DNA of 64,000 nucleotides from NCBI RefSeq assembly GCF_001593285.1, contig NZ_CP012529.1:2108001-2172000 (forward strand), given 5' to 3'. This DNA comes from Psychrobacter sp. P2G3. GTDB taxonomy: Bacteria; Pseudomonadota; Gammaproteobacteria; Pseudomonadales; Moraxellaceae. Position numbers and translations under genes: made by a program. Within the stretch, counting starts at the first letter, position 1. Each line of letters begins with the position of its first letter. The notes under the pieces are model-generated. The model was not told the origin of the DNA. It worked only from the letters and a program-made list of their open reading frames with translations, and searched no databases. Below, in pieces: positions 1 through 8,975 of this stretch.

Positions 1-52
1 TGCAAAATTAAATTAAGACACTAACGAAACAAAGCTACATCAGGAGCTAATC

Positions 53-697
53 ATGGCACTGCGTTCCTTATCTAAGATAGACAATCTGTTACTTGGCGTC
101 GACAAGGCGCTACGGGCAGTCGTTCCACATTCCAATCCTAGTACTCGCCCGCTACCTGTCAGCGATGATACTATTCCTGAACTGAGTATCACTGAAGCAC
201 GGCACGTGGCTGGGCTCATGCGTATTAATCATACTGGTGAAGTATGCGCGCAAGGGCTATATCATGGGCAAGCTTTTAGTGCAAAAGATGATGGCGTGAA
301 GCAAGCCATGCAGCAGTCAGCTGAGGAAGAAGTAGATCATCTGGTGTGGTGTGAGACTCGTCTGCAAGAGCTGGGTAGTCATCCTAGTGTCTTTACACCA
401 TTATGGTATGGCATGTCGTTTGGTCTTGGCGCGGTTGCTGGTGCTATCTCGAATGAGTTTAGCTTAGGCTTCGTCGCTGAAACTGAAGCTCAAGTTAGTG
501 AGCATTTGCAAGATCATATAGGACAGCTACCCATCCAAGATAAGCGCTCGCGTGAGATACTGGCACAGATGGATATTGAAGAGCTACATCATCGGGAGCT
601 GGCAATCAATAGCGGCGGTACAGCATTATCGCCCCCTATTCGCCATACCATGCGCTGGATGGCCAATCGTATGAAAGCCACTGCTTATCATTTATAA
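53..697 (+). CDS. coq7: 2-polyprenyl-3-methyl-6-methoxy-1,4-benzoquinone monooxygenase (Coq7 type)
   Basis: This is the di-iron hydroxylase that adds the last ring hydroxyl in ubiquinone biosynthesis, acting at the inner face of the cytoplasmic membrane. The carboxylate-bridged di-iron ligands are visible: E63 in HTGEVCAQ, the ExxH pair E93/H96 in EEEVDH, E145 in AETEAQ and E177/H180 in EELHH. At 214 aa it has the usual bacterial Coq7 length. The ATG is preceded by CAGGAG about six bases upstream, which fixes the start. Many gammaproteobacteria use the unrelated flavoprotein UbiF for this step; Coq7 is the form typical of Pseudomonas and Moraxellaceae. It stands alone, followed by an AT-rich gap. 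Confidence 0.95.
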   Translation: MALRSLSKIDNLLLGVDKALRAVVPHSNPSTRPLPVSDDTIPELSITEARHVAGLMRINHTGEVCAQGLYHGQAFSAKDDGVKQAMQQSAEEEVDHLVWCETRLQELGSHPSVFTPLWYGMSFGLGAVAGAISNEFSLGFVAETEAQVSEHLQDHIGQLPIQDKRSREILAQMDIEELHHRELAINSGGTALSPPIRHTMRWMANRMKATAYHL

Positions 698-1014
698 AGG
701 TGTAAAGTTAAAAAATATATTTTACAATCAAAATAGCCCGCTAAAAATTCAAAATCTCATAAAATCTTTTAGTCGATAAAGTACTTCAAAATTCTGATAA
801 CTGAAGCTAATCTGTAGGATTTTTAACAATCCTACTATTGAGAGGCTTGATGCTAGTTTGATAGGGTATAAAAAATTTGTACAGTTTTTCATCAGTTTTT
901 ATAGCACTGAGCATATTTTATTAGCCAAACGTTTTAACTGCATGCAGTATTGCAGATGTTAATGGAACATCATTGATTAAAAACAACTTATTAACAACCA
1001 AGGTAACGATTGCC
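698..1014. other. Gene-free AT-rich spacer between coq7 and the exported repeat protein
   Basis: No convincing ORF is seen. A 7-bp hairpin (GTAGGAT at 814-820, ATCCTAC at 829-835) lies here but has no following T-run, so it is not a clear terminator. The stretch probably holds the promoter of the next gene; I could not pick one box pair with confidence. Confidence 0.4.
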
Positions 1015-2109
1015 ATGAGCCAACCCATAAGTCACGATAAACACCATAAATTTGCTACTCTAACCGCCCTAGCAACGGCTTGCACAATGATGCTTTCAGC
1101 TCCTGCCTTAGCTGCGACCCCTGATACGACTGCTGCACCGGCAATCAGTACCAGCGCACCGAGTGCTATTGACTCAAGCAAACGCATTATTCGCCGTGCA
1201 CAGCCAAATGCAACTATCAGTAGTGTACAGCCAAGCCTTCCTGAAGCCGATGCTACTACCCCAACTACCGCTCAGTCTACGCCCCAGCGAAACAGTGCAG
1301 CTGCGCCAGCTCAACCAACCCCTTACACACCTGTGGTTCCTGTAACTCCGAAACCTACAGGTGCCACGCAAGTTTATCAACGTGGTCCTATTACTAGTAC
1401 TGGTGTTGACATTAGCGGTGGTCAGCTGGGCAATTTTCCAACGCCACAAGTACGTATCTCAGATATCAGTTTTGTGCCTACGTTATTGATTCCGCAGACA
1501 ACGGGGCTTGGTACAGACAAGCTTGATGTCAGTTTACTTGATGACTTTATTAAAGAAGTGTCACCTAACGCGCGTCATTATCCACCGAACTTCCCTAACC
1601 GCTCACAGCGCCACTATGCTCGCGAAAAAATCAAAGTAATGACCGAGTGGATTGAACCGTACGCCAGTGCACCTAATGCCTCTTACGATGTACTCTTGCG
1701 TGCTGCAAAACTTAACGGTATGGGTCGTAACTTAGACTTAGGTTCAGATTTTGCCGTTCGCGGTGGTAAATATGTCGATCGCGCTATCAAAGCCAAACCT
1801 GACAGTGGTGAAGCCAATTTCCTATATGGCATGATGTTATCGGAAGGTGGTGGGTTTAAAGAAGGGAAAAAGTATCTGGACAAGGCTGTTTCACTTGGTT
1901 ATACCGAAGCAGAACAAAGCCTAGCTCAGTCAGACTTATTGAGCGATCGCCGTAACGAAGCCTTAGATCGCCTACGTCGACTCGAACAACAAGTGCCGGA
2001 CAATAGCATCATTCGTCAACAGATCAAGCTGATTGAAGATGGCAAATTCTACATCTGGGACTTACCGGCACCGAACATCAACGTTAAACCGAACTCTCCA
2101 ATTACCTAG
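1015..2109 (+). CDS. Exported Sel1/TPR-like repeat protein of unknown function
   Basis: The protein starts with a Sec signal peptide: basic HDKHHK, a hydrophobic ATLTALATACTMML core and an ALA-A cleavage site around residue 33. A Thr/Ala/Pro-rich linker of roughly 100 residues follows, then a folded C-terminal half. From about residue 240 that half resembles TPR/Sel1 helical repeats (AKPDSGEANFLYGMML, KKYLDKAVSLGYTEAEQSL). It is probably periplasmic or envelope-associated. I chose the ATG at 1015 because it gives a standard signal peptide; an in-frame TTG at 973 would add 14 residues ahead of it. No enzyme motif was found. A terminator-like hairpin follows the stop. Confidence 0.7.
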   Translation: MSQPISHDKHHKFATLTALATACTMMLSAPALAATPDTTAAPAISTSAPSAIDSSKRIIRRAQPNATISSVQPSLPEADATTPTTAQSTPQRNSAAAPAQPTPYTPVVPVTPKPTGATQVYQRGPITSTGVDISGGQLGNFPTPQVRISDISFVPTLLIPQTTGLGTDKLDVSLLDDFIKEVSPNARHYPPNFPNRSQRHYAREKIKVMTEWIEPYASAPNASYDVLLRAAKLNGMGRNLDLGSDFAVRGGKYVDRAIKAKPDSGEANFLYGMMLSEGGGFKEGKKYLDKAVSLGYTEAEQSLAQSDLLSDRRNEALDRLRRLEQQVPDNSIIRQQIKLIEDGKFYIWDLPAPNINVKPNSPIT

Positions 2110-2445
2110 ATTTATTGTTATAAATACATACCGTTGATCTATATTATTAAATAAAGAGCTACCTTAAAAAGCGTGTTCGTTTTATATTGATATTGCATCA
2201 ATCATAAAACAAACGCGCTTTTTTGTGGGCTAAGATATCTGTCTTAAGAAACTATCTATAAAACCATAATATTAACCATTACTTCTATCAGTCTGCGCCG
2301 TTCAATAATTAAGATTTAAACGTTAACAGTTAATGCATATAGTGTAAGCGCACAAGGTACGCTACACTCGTAAGTATATGGGCATTCGTTATAGAAGCAC
2401 TTATTGAAAGCGTTATTTTACAAAATTCATCTACTGAGGTCTTCT
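2110..2445. other. Gene-free spacer with a terminator, then the leader of the lipase gene
   Basis: The first part holds the hairpin terminator listed separately. The rest is AT-rich and holds no ORF with a ribosome binding site. GAGG at 2436-2439 serves the ATG at 2446. Confidence 0.4.
2166..2224 (+). terminator. Probable Rho-independent terminator of the exported repeat protein gene
   Basis: A long, slightly imperfect hairpin pairs AAAAAGCGTGTTCGTTTTAT with ATAAAACAAACGCGCTTTTT around an 18-base loop. It ends in a run of six T residues on the plus strand. Confidence 0.7.
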
Positions 2446-4899
2446 ATGTCATTTGCCAGTCTTACTGCAGTCATGTCAGCATATGTTAAGAAAAAACCCA
2501 TGCCTATTGCGCCAGTAGCAATGGCAGCGACCATGATGCTATTGACGGCCTGTAGTACAGTCTCAGTCAACAAGCAAACTCAGGCAAAAACCATTAAAAA
2601 CCAGCGTGGTAGTATCGTTACTGAAAATAAGCTTAGTACGGCTACTTCTGCCACACTATTGTCTGCCGGTCTTAATGAGCAAGCGTGTATACAGTACTTT
2701 GACCAATGTTTAGCACAATTAACCGATAGCATACTCAATGAACACTATAGATCGGCACTTGCTGTCTATGCTGAGATTCATTATGCAAAGGCGATTCAAC
2801 TTGCTAACTCAGCAGATTGCCAACAGGCTTTATCACGACCACCCCTTGACCCTTATTACGCTAATGCTCCTTTGACAGCAGAGCAAAAAGATACTCAAGA
2901 GCGAAATACCAACACCTGTGTCAACAGCTATCAGGCACGGCTTTTTGATGCGATTAAACTTAGTTATACTTATTTATTTTATGATAGCTTAACCCACGAT
3001 TTTGAAGAGGCTAGTACTGACAAAACTGTCGTGCGCCAACCCCAACGTATTCCAACCGATATCGATATCCAAACTCAAGACGTCTATAATGCGGCCACTA
3101 ACAGCGTTGTTACACAGTTATATCGTTCAACAGACTCTTCAAATAGCATGATGGACAATACCAAAATAAAGTACCTGCCAACCAATGCTACGATTGATAC
3201 TAGTAACAAGGCAGCAATTGCCAATCGAGCGCCGTTGCGTGGTAAGCCTACTGATCAGATTAACGTCATGAATATCCAAGTCGACAACTATGACCTCAAC
3301 GTTTATCTACCTAATGAAAACAACTATCTACAAAACGCACATAAGCAAGCTTCTGCACTTGCTGATTTGACTTCAACTTATGAGCTGCGTTTGACGGGAC
3401 TAAACTCAGTCAGTAAGCGTCCAGGTCTTGGTGTCAGCTTGGTTGCCTCACTGGATGACCGTTATACGACTACTATCCGCCAACTATTAGCTTCATCGCT
3501 ATCAGGTAAGCTATCTGCAATGGCAAGCAACGGTAGCATGGAAGATAGCGAAACGAGCACGCGCATCTATCCTACTGGGCATCTACTTATGACCGGTGTG
3601 GTAAAGCCAATAGGTGACAGTGTGCTTGACGTACTTAGTAGCAATCAGCTCGATATTCACTTATATAACCCCTATCGTAGTAACAGCGTCAATATCCTTG
3701 GTAATGACTATCCGCTTGCCGCTAACTTTTCTGCAGGTTATGGACTGTGGTTGGCAGAGAACCAGCTTGACGGTGTCGGTTATTTGAACTTACTGACGCG
3801 GCGCCAAGAAACAACACTGCCTAAGCTATTTATGCTTGAACCTTATGACCCTAATAAGCGTGTGATTGTCATGATACATGGCTTAGCTTCCAGTCCTGCG
3901 ACATGGGTTAACTTAACCAACGATATATTCAGTGATGACAAGCTACGTGACAACTATCAAGTATGGCAAATATTTTATCCGACCAACCTGCCTATTCTAG
4001 AAAATCGCTATCAGATTCAAAAGCTTCTTGAAACCACTTATAAACGAACAGATCCTAACGGACAAAATCGCGCTAGTAAAAACAGCGTGATTGTCAGCCA
4101 CAGTATGGGAGCTATCATTTCTCGTATGATGCTCTCTGACGACAATTTGGCAAAAAATCTCGACGCATTAGATGATAAGAATTTAATTTCAGATAGCGCA
4201 AAACGTCAAATTGATCAGACTCTCAGACAGGCTTTTGGTAAGGAAGAGATTCGTAAGCGTTTTCAGCTGCAAACCTTACCACAGGTTGATACCGCTGTAT
4301 TTTTGTCTGCACCATTTCAGGGTACTGATTATGCAGACCGCTGGTTTACCCGTGCACTACGGCGTATTATATATTTGCCAATAAGCTTAGTAAAAACCGT
4401 TACTGATAATTTAGCTACTATTGCAACTCAAGGTGATTTGGCACAGAACCCGTTAGGTGCGCTATATCTGCAAAATGGTGCAAGTCAACTGAGTAACAAG
4501 TCCTCATTTATTCAGTTGACTAAAGACATCATTATCAACGATCGTATTACCTATCACTCCATTATTGCCAATAATGATACAGATATCACTCAAGGCTTGG
4601 CAAGAATGCAGCCCGGTGGAGCTAGGATAGACTTATCCCAAGCAACAAAAGCGGATACAAGTGGTGATACTGATACATCTTCTATACCGAGCGCACCACT
4701 GGTCGCCGCAGTGATGGTAGATGAAGATATTAGCCAAGCACTCACTGAGCGTTTATCTGATGGCATTGTGCCTTACACCAGTGCCCATCTCGATGGTGCT
4801 GCCTCCGAAACAGTAATCAGTGGCGGTCATAGTATCCAAGCTAACCCACAAACTATTTTGACGTTGCGCCGCATCTTGCACAAACAATTACAACAGTAA
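2446..4899 (+). CDS. Large lipase-like alpha/beta-hydrolase lipoprotein
   Basis: An 817-residue predicted lipoprotein: the N-terminal segment ends in a lipobox (MMLLTAC-S) about 36 residues in, so the mature protein should be lipid-anchored. The first ~470 residues are Asn/Thr-rich and match no domain I recognise. The C-terminal part is an alpha/beta hydrolase. It has a core strand and oxyanion region (VIVMIHGLASSPATW), a nucleophile elbow SHSMG, which is a GxSxG variant whose first Gly is Ser, and a late His in ISGGHS. The substrate is unknown; an esterase, lipase or phospholipase is likely. GAGG at 2436 supports the ATG at 2446 over the in-frame TTG at 2404. Confidence 0.75.
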   Translation: MSFASLTAVMSAYVKKKPMPIAPVAMAATMMLLTACSTVSVNKQTQAKTIKNQRGSIVTENKLSTATSATLLSAGLNEQACIQYFDQCLAQLTDSILNEHYRSALAVYAEIHYAKAIQLANSADCQQALSRPPLDPYYANAPLTAEQKDTQERNTNTCVNSYQARLFDAIKLSYTYLFYDSLTHDFEEASTDKTVVRQPQRIPTDIDIQTQDVYNAATNSVVTQLYRSTDSSNSMMDNTKIKYLPTNATIDTSNKAAIANRAPLRGKPTDQINVMNIQVDNYDLNVYLPNENNYLQNAHKQASALADLTSTYELRLTGLNSVSKRPGLGVSLVASLDDRYTTTIRQLLASSLSGKLSAMASNGSMEDSETSTRIYPTGHLLMTGVVKPIGDSVLDVLSSNQLDIHLYNPYRSNSVNILGNDYPLAANFSAGYGLWLAENQLDGVGYLNLLTRRQETTLPKLFMLEPYDPNKRVIVMIHGLASSPATWVNLTNDIFSDDKLRDNYQVWQIFYPTNLPILENRYQIQKLLETTYKRTDPNGQNRASKNSVIVSHSMGAIISRMMLSDDNLAKNLDALDDKNLISDSAKRQIDQTLRQAFGKEEIRKRFQLQTLPQVDTAVFLSAPFQGTDYADRWFTRALRRIIYLPISLVKTVTDNLATIATQGDLAQNPLGALYLQNGASQLSNKSSFIQLTKDIIINDRITYHSIIANNDTDITQGLARMQPGGARIDLSQATKADTSGDTDTSSIPSAPLVAAVMVDEDISQALTERLSDGIVPYTSAHLDGAASETVISGGHSIQANPQTILTLRRILHKQLQQ

Positions 4900-5366
4900 A
4901 CTTCATTTAGAATAATGAGTAGCTTGTTATGCTTTTGCTGGTAGCAAACTATTCATAGCTCTAGTCAACATTGATAGTCTTTCTCAGAGCTTTGATTATA
5001 GGTAAAACACCCCTTAATTATTAGCGGTTATTAATGACGGACTAGTAGTCATTGAGTTAATGACGCTTACTATGCACAGCTTGCGTGTGTACCTATGGTG
5101 GCGCATAATATATGCACGTTAATGCATATTAATCTACTGATTTTATAGACAAATGACTTTAATTTATAAGGATATAAGTTATCTACTGCAATTAAGAAAG
5201 TCTTAAATAAAGATATCTTTATTTAAGACTTTCTTAGCTGAATGTCATTTGTAGCTAAATAACAATTGGCTATTGCCCGTAATGCTCGTACTACTGATTA
5301 CGGACAGTTACTTGAGCGTATCATGGAAGCTATCGCTAGTCAGCTAACAGGTAAAGGTAACCGTTT
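4900..5366. other. 467-base non-coding region upstream of the cytochrome bd operon
   Basis: No ORF is seen. It contains a 9-bp direct repeat TTAATGACG (5031-5039 and 5057-5065) and the 44-bp perfect palindrome listed separately. A 7-bp hairpin CCGTAAT/ATTACGG (5277-5283, 5297-5303) follows. No good match to the FNR/ANR consensus was found. Confidence 0.5.
5193..5236. repeat. Perfect 44-bp palindrome upstream of cydA
   Basis: Two 22-base arms are exact reverse complements with no spacer, centred on the GATATC at 5212-5217. The outer sequence is TAAGAAAGTCTTAAATAAAG on the left and its complement on the right. It lies about 130 bases before the cydA start. No T-run follows, so it is not a typical terminator. 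Confidence 0.85.
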
Positions 5367-6875
5367 ATGTTCGCTACGTTTATGATTGATCAGATGGATG
5401 CGCTAATGCTAGCGCGTATCCAATTTGCTTTTGTTATCTCTTTTCATATTGTCTTTCCTGCATTCTCTATTGGACTTGCCAGCTTTCTGACAGTGCTTGA
5501 ATTTCGCTGGCTCAGGACCGGCGAGCCTATTTACGCTGAAGTCTATAAACATTGGGTAAAAATATTTGCCGTTGTTTTTGGCATGGGCGTGGTATCGGGC
5601 GTGGTCATGTCCTATCAGTTCGGAACCAACTGGGCAGTATTCTCAGACAGAGCTGGTAACGTCTTAGGTCCTCTACTCGCCTATGAAGTTCTGACCGCGT
5701 TCTTTTTAGAAGCTTCTTTCCTAGGAATTATGCTATTTGGTTGGGGCCGAGTCAGTAAGCGCATGCACTTTGCATCGACCGCTATTGTAGCCATTGGTAC
5801 GCTCATTTCAGGGTTTTGGATTTTGGCGGCTAACAGCTTTATGCAAACGCCGCAGGGTTTTATGATGGGCGCTGACGGTCTACTCTATCCAACCAACTGG
5901 CTTGAGATTATTTTTAATCCCTCATTTCCTTACCGCTATGCACATATGATGACGGCAGCATTTTTGACCACTGCCTTTGTGATTGGTGGTATCGGTGCTT
6001 ATTATATTCAGTCTAAAAAGCATACCGAACATCGTCAGCATGGCCGCGTTATGTTAGGTATGGCGATGGTCATGGCCATTTTTGTCGCCCCAGCGCAGGT
6101 CTTGATTGGTGATATGCACGGCTTAAATACTCTTGAACATCAACCTGCTAAAGTTGCAGCGATGGAAGGGCTTTGGGAAGATGAGCGCGGTGCGCCATTA
6201 ATCCTGTTTGCTATTCCAGACCAAGAGGCACAAAAAAACCATTATGAAGTCAAAATACCTTATGTATCTGGTCTGATTTTAACTCATTCGTTAGATGGCG
6301 AAGTTAAAGGGCTTAAGAACTGGGCCCCAGAGGACCAGCCTTATGTCCCTATCGTATTTTGGTCGTTTCGCGTTATGGTAGGTATTGGAACGCTGATGGT
6401 GTTAGTAGGATTATTTAGCCTCTATAAATACTTTAAAAAACAGCAGTTCAATCCTGAAAGTAAATGGTTCCACCGTGCATGGATGATGATGACGCCTCTT
6501 GGTTTCATTGCTCTGCTTGCTGGCTGGTTCGTTACCGAAACTGGTCGTCAGCCTTGGACGGTATATGGCGTGATTCGTACTGCTGAAAGTATGTCACCCG
6601 TTGCTGCACAGCAAGTGGCAACAACGCTGATTGGCTTTATCGTGCTGTATATCTTTGTTTTCGGTGCGGGTAGTTTCTATATCCTACGCTTGATTGCTCA
6701 AGGGCCTAAACCGTATGAAGACCCTGCGGATGACAACTTTTATGAGCATTCTATCACTGAGGGTCAAGGTCGTACGCTTAGTGGTGATAGCCATGCCAGT
6801 GAAAAGATGGAGCAACATGACTCTGAAGATCTTGATACGCCAGCGAATGATAAAGAAGATGGAGGGTTGCGCTAA
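5367..6875 (+). CDS. cydA: Cytochrome bd-type ubiquinol oxidase subunit I (cyanide-insensitive CioA class)
   Basis: Quinol-oxidising subunit of a bd-type terminal oxidase in the inner membrane; it reduces oxygen to water with quinol as donor. Nine or so hydrophobic helices are visible. The conserved first-helix histidine is H27 (FVISFHIVF), equivalent to the high-spin haem ligand H19 in E. coli. The signature GWFVTETGRQPW lies around residue 388. At 502 aa it lacks the long Q-loop insertion of E. coli CydA, which points to the short-Q-loop CioA class. AGGTAA upstream supports the ATG. The stop overlaps the cydB start by one base (TAATG), so translation is coupled. The tail is hydrophilic and rich in Asp/Glu. 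Confidence 0.93.
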   Translation: MFATFMIDQMDALMLARIQFAFVISFHIVFPAFSIGLASFLTVLEFRWLRTGEPIYAEVYKHWVKIFAVVFGMGVVSGVVMSYQFGTNWAVFSDRAGNVLGPLLAYEVLTAFFLEASFLGIMLFGWGRVSKRMHFASTAIVAIGTLISGFWILAANSFMQTPQGFMMGADGLLYPTNWLEIIFNPSFPYRYAHMMTAAFLTTAFVIGGIGAYYIQSKKHTEHRQHGRVMLGMAMVMAIFVAPAQVLIGDMHGLNTLEHQPAKVAAMEGLWEDERGAPLILFAIPDQEAQKNHYEVKIPYVSGLILTHSLDGEVKGLKNWAPEDQPYVPIVFWSFRVMVGIGTLMVLVGLFSLYKYFKKQQFNPESKWFHRAWMMMTPLGFIALLAGWFVTETGRQPWTVYGVIRTAESMSPVAAQQVATTLIGFIVLYIFVFGAGSFYILRLIAQGPKPYEDPADDNFYEHSITEGQGRTLSGDSHASEKMEQHDSEDLDTPANDKEDGGLR

Positions 6876-7891
6876 TGTTTAACTACGGTGATGTATTAGA
6901 TTTACCTTTAATCTGGGGCGGACTAATCGCTCTATCTGTCTTTATTTATGTACTGCTTGATGGCTTTGACTTAGGTTGTGGCATTTTGTTCCCCTTTGCG
7001 GGCTCAGATAAAAACCGTAGCCGGATGATGAACTCTATTGCTCCCTTTTGGGATGGCAATGAGACTTGGCTAGTATTGGGCGGTGGTGGCTTGTTTGCCG
7101 CTTTCCCAGTCGCTTACGGTATTATTATGACGGGTCTCTACTTGCCCGTTACCGCAATGCTATTTGGTCTTATTATGCGCGGCGTGGCGTTTGAGTTTCG
7201 CTTTAAAGCTTCCTCACGCCGTCATGTCTGGGATACCTTCTTTTTTGTAGGTTCTGTGGTAGCTACTTTCTCTCAAGGAATTATGCTTGGTGCATTGGTT
7301 CAGGGGTTAGAAGCAAGTAACCGCTTATATACTGGTGGTCCTTTTGATTGGTTCTCACCTTTCCCAATCATGTGCGGGTTTGCACTTATTATCGGTTATG
7401 CGTTACTGGGCTCTACTTGGCTGATTATCAAAACTGAACATAAACTGCAAATTTGGGCGCGCAAAGTCTCTGGCTGGATGTTGATGGCATTAGTAGCCGC
7501 GATGATTACCGTCACGATATCTATGTTCTTCTCAGATATCGATGCGCTTGAGGGCTGGTTTAGCTTCCCAGGTTTGCTCTATCTCGCGCCGATGCCAATT
7601 ATTGTATTACTGCTATTCTTCTTAATGCGTAAGGACTTAAATACTGAGCGTGAATATCGTCCATTTTTATTGACGGTCGCTCTATTCTTGATGGGTTACA
7701 TCGGTGTATGTTTTGCCATATTTCCTTATATAGTACCGTATCAGATGACGATTTATGAGGCGGCGGCTGCCGATACTTCACTATCCTTTATGCTGATTGG
7801 TGCAGTTATTATGCTGCCAATTATCTTAAGTTACACCGCTTTTGCGTATTATACCTTTAAGGGTAAATCTGATCACAATCCTATGTATTAA
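6875..7891 (+). CDS. cydB: Cytochrome bd-type ubiquinol oxidase subunit II (CioB class)
   Basis: Structural membrane partner of subunit I. The N-terminus (MFNYGDVLDLPLIWGGLIAL then YVLLDGFDLGCGILFPF) is diagnostic of the CydB family, as is the following PFWDGNETWLVLGGGGLFAAFP. Eight to nine transmembrane helices fit the 338-aa length. A strong Shine-Dalgarno sequence GGAGGG (6861-6866) sits inside the end of cydA, and the genes overlap by one base. It is co-transcribed with cydA and with the small DUF2474 gene that follows. Confidence 0.93.
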   Translation: MFNYGDVLDLPLIWGGLIALSVFIYVLLDGFDLGCGILFPFAGSDKNRSRMMNSIAPFWDGNETWLVLGGGGLFAAFPVAYGIIMTGLYLPVTAMLFGLIMRGVAFEFRFKASSRRHVWDTFFFVGSVVATFSQGIMLGALVQGLEASNRLYTGGPFDWFSPFPIMCGFALIIGYALLGSTWLIIKTEHKLQIWARKVSGWMLMALVAAMITVTISMFFSDIDALEGWFSFPGLLYLAPMPIIVLLLFFLMRKDLNTEREYRPFLLTVALFLMGYIGVCFAIFPYIVPYQMTIYEAAAADTSLSFMLIGAVIMLPIILSYTAFAYYTFKGKSDHNPMY

Positions 7892-7987
7892 TCAATAATA
7901 GTAGTATGCAATGGATAAATTAGAATAATTGTGGTTGCTGTACTAAATGATAGCAGCCACAATCAAAACGCAAATTGGGAGGTTACC

Positions 7988-8104
7988 TTGAAAAAGCTTA
8001 GTAAGAAACAATCCCAATGGGCATGGTTCATTGGTTTATATCTGGCAGGTTTTTTAGTTATTTTTACTATTGCCCAATTAATCAAATTGGCGATGGGTGT
8101 TTGA
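7988..8104 (+). CDS. Small DUF2474-type single-pass membrane subunit of the cytochrome bd operon
   Basis: This 38-residue reading frame (MKKLSKKQSQWAWFIGLYLA followed by a hydrophobic stretch ending IKLAMGV) starts with TTG. A strong GGGAGG (7977-7982) lies five bases upstream. It has a basic N-terminus, a Trp-rich membrane entry and one transmembrane helix, the pattern of DUF2474 proteins encoded behind cioAB. By analogy with CydX in E. coli it is probably a small accessory subunit of the oxidase. It lies 96 bases after cydB and directly before a terminator, so it closes the operon. It is easily missed because of its size and TTG start. Confidence 0.8.
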   Translation: MKKLSKKQSQWAWFIGLYLAGFLVIFTIAQLIKLAMGV

Positions 8105-8121
8105 AATATTACTTATGTGAT

Positions 8122-8163
8122 AAAAAAAGCAGCGCTGATCATAAGATTAGCGCTGCTTTTTTT
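8122..8163. terminator. Bidirectional Rho-independent terminator between the cyd operon and murU
   Basis: Perfect 15-base arms AAAAAAAGCAGCGCT (8122-8136) and AGCGCTGCTTTTTTT (8149-8163) flank a 12-base loop. There are T-runs on both strands. It lies between convergent genes and can serve both. Confidence 0.9.
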
Positions 8164-8190
8164 ATCAAACTTCTTTCATTATCGTACTAA

Positions 8191-8919
8191 TCAAGCGCCA
8201 TAATGATTATCCGCGCCTTTACTGTTAATAAAATCATTTACTTGCTCTAGACGCTCAGGCGTACCAACGTCTATCCAGTTATCTTTAATCACTTCAGCGG
8301 TAATCTGAAACTTAATCATCGCCTGCTTAAGCAATGGCGCTAGTGCCGCTGGCTGACCCGTTACCAGTCCATCAACCAATCTGGGAGACATTACGCTAAT
8401 ACCAGCAAAGGTATATTTGTCAGCATCACCAACTGGATTCTCACTGGCCAAACCATTATTGATAGCGAAGTCACCACCATCATTATGTTCTGGATTATCA
8501 ATTAATAATAGATGTGCACGCTGATCGGCACTTAGCTCATAATTCTGCAACTGAGCAAAATCATATGTCGTCCAGACATCGGAGTTGACTAGGATAAAAG
8601 GTTCATCTCGTAATTTACCCATTTGTAGCGCTTGAAAAATCCCACCTGCGGTCTCTAAAGGCTCATCATCTTCAACTGACCAATGCAAAGTCACCCCGTA
8701 TTGCGACCCATCGCCCAGTGTATCCATTAGTTTGTCAGCAAGCCATGAGACATTGATAGTAATATCAGTGATGCCCGCTGCTTGTAACGCTTGAATATGC
8801 CAGACAATTAGCGGCTGTCCACCGACTTCAACTAAAGGTTTGGGGGTTTCAAGAGTTAATGGACGCAGGCGTGTCCCCTTGCCAGCGGCCAAAATCATTG
8901 CTTGCGTTATAACAGACAT
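8191..8919 (-). CDS. murU: N-acetylmuramate alpha-1-phosphate uridylyltransferase
   Basis: A nucleotidyltransferase of the NTP_transferase family, 242 aa. The N-terminal signature MILAAGKGTRLRPLT with the lysine of ETPKPLVEVGGQPL forms the nucleotide-binding loop. A metal-binding Asp follows in ILVNSDVW, and a late NWIDVGTPERL matches sugar-1-phosphate uridylyltransferases. The assignment to MurU rests on its position directly downstream of amgK and divergent from lptD, the arrangement known in Pseudomonas. There it converts MurNAc-1-phosphate to UDP-MurNAc, bypassing de novo UDP-MurNAc synthesis and fosfomycin inhibition. AAGGAG precedes the ATG. Without that context the call would be a generic sugar nucleotidyltransferase. 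Confidence 0.85.
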   Translation of the reverse strand: MSVITQAMILAAGKGTRLRPLTLETPKPLVEVGGQPLIVWHIQALQAAGITDITINVSWLADKLMDTLGDGSQYGVTLHWSVEDDEPLETAGGIFQALQMGKLRDEPFILVNSDVWTTYDFAQLQNYELSADQRAHLLLIDNPEHNDGGDFAINNGLASENPVGDADKYTFAGISVMSPRLVDGLVTGQPAALAPLLKQAMIKFQITAEVIKDNWIDVGTPERLEQVNDFINSKGADNHYGA

Positions 8920-8975
8920 GCACGCTCCTTATTAAAATCATTATTTTGGTAATCAACTCAATTCATTGACATCTA

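Noticed and set aside
5193..5236. Terminator of the upstream lipase gene
   Set aside because: It lies about 290 bases after the stop, has no loop-closing asymmetry and no T-tract beyond the arm.
5290..5330. FNR/ANR box before cydA
   Set aside because: TTGAGCGTATCAT resembles the TTGAT-N4-ATCAA consensus but has the wrong spacing and mismatches.
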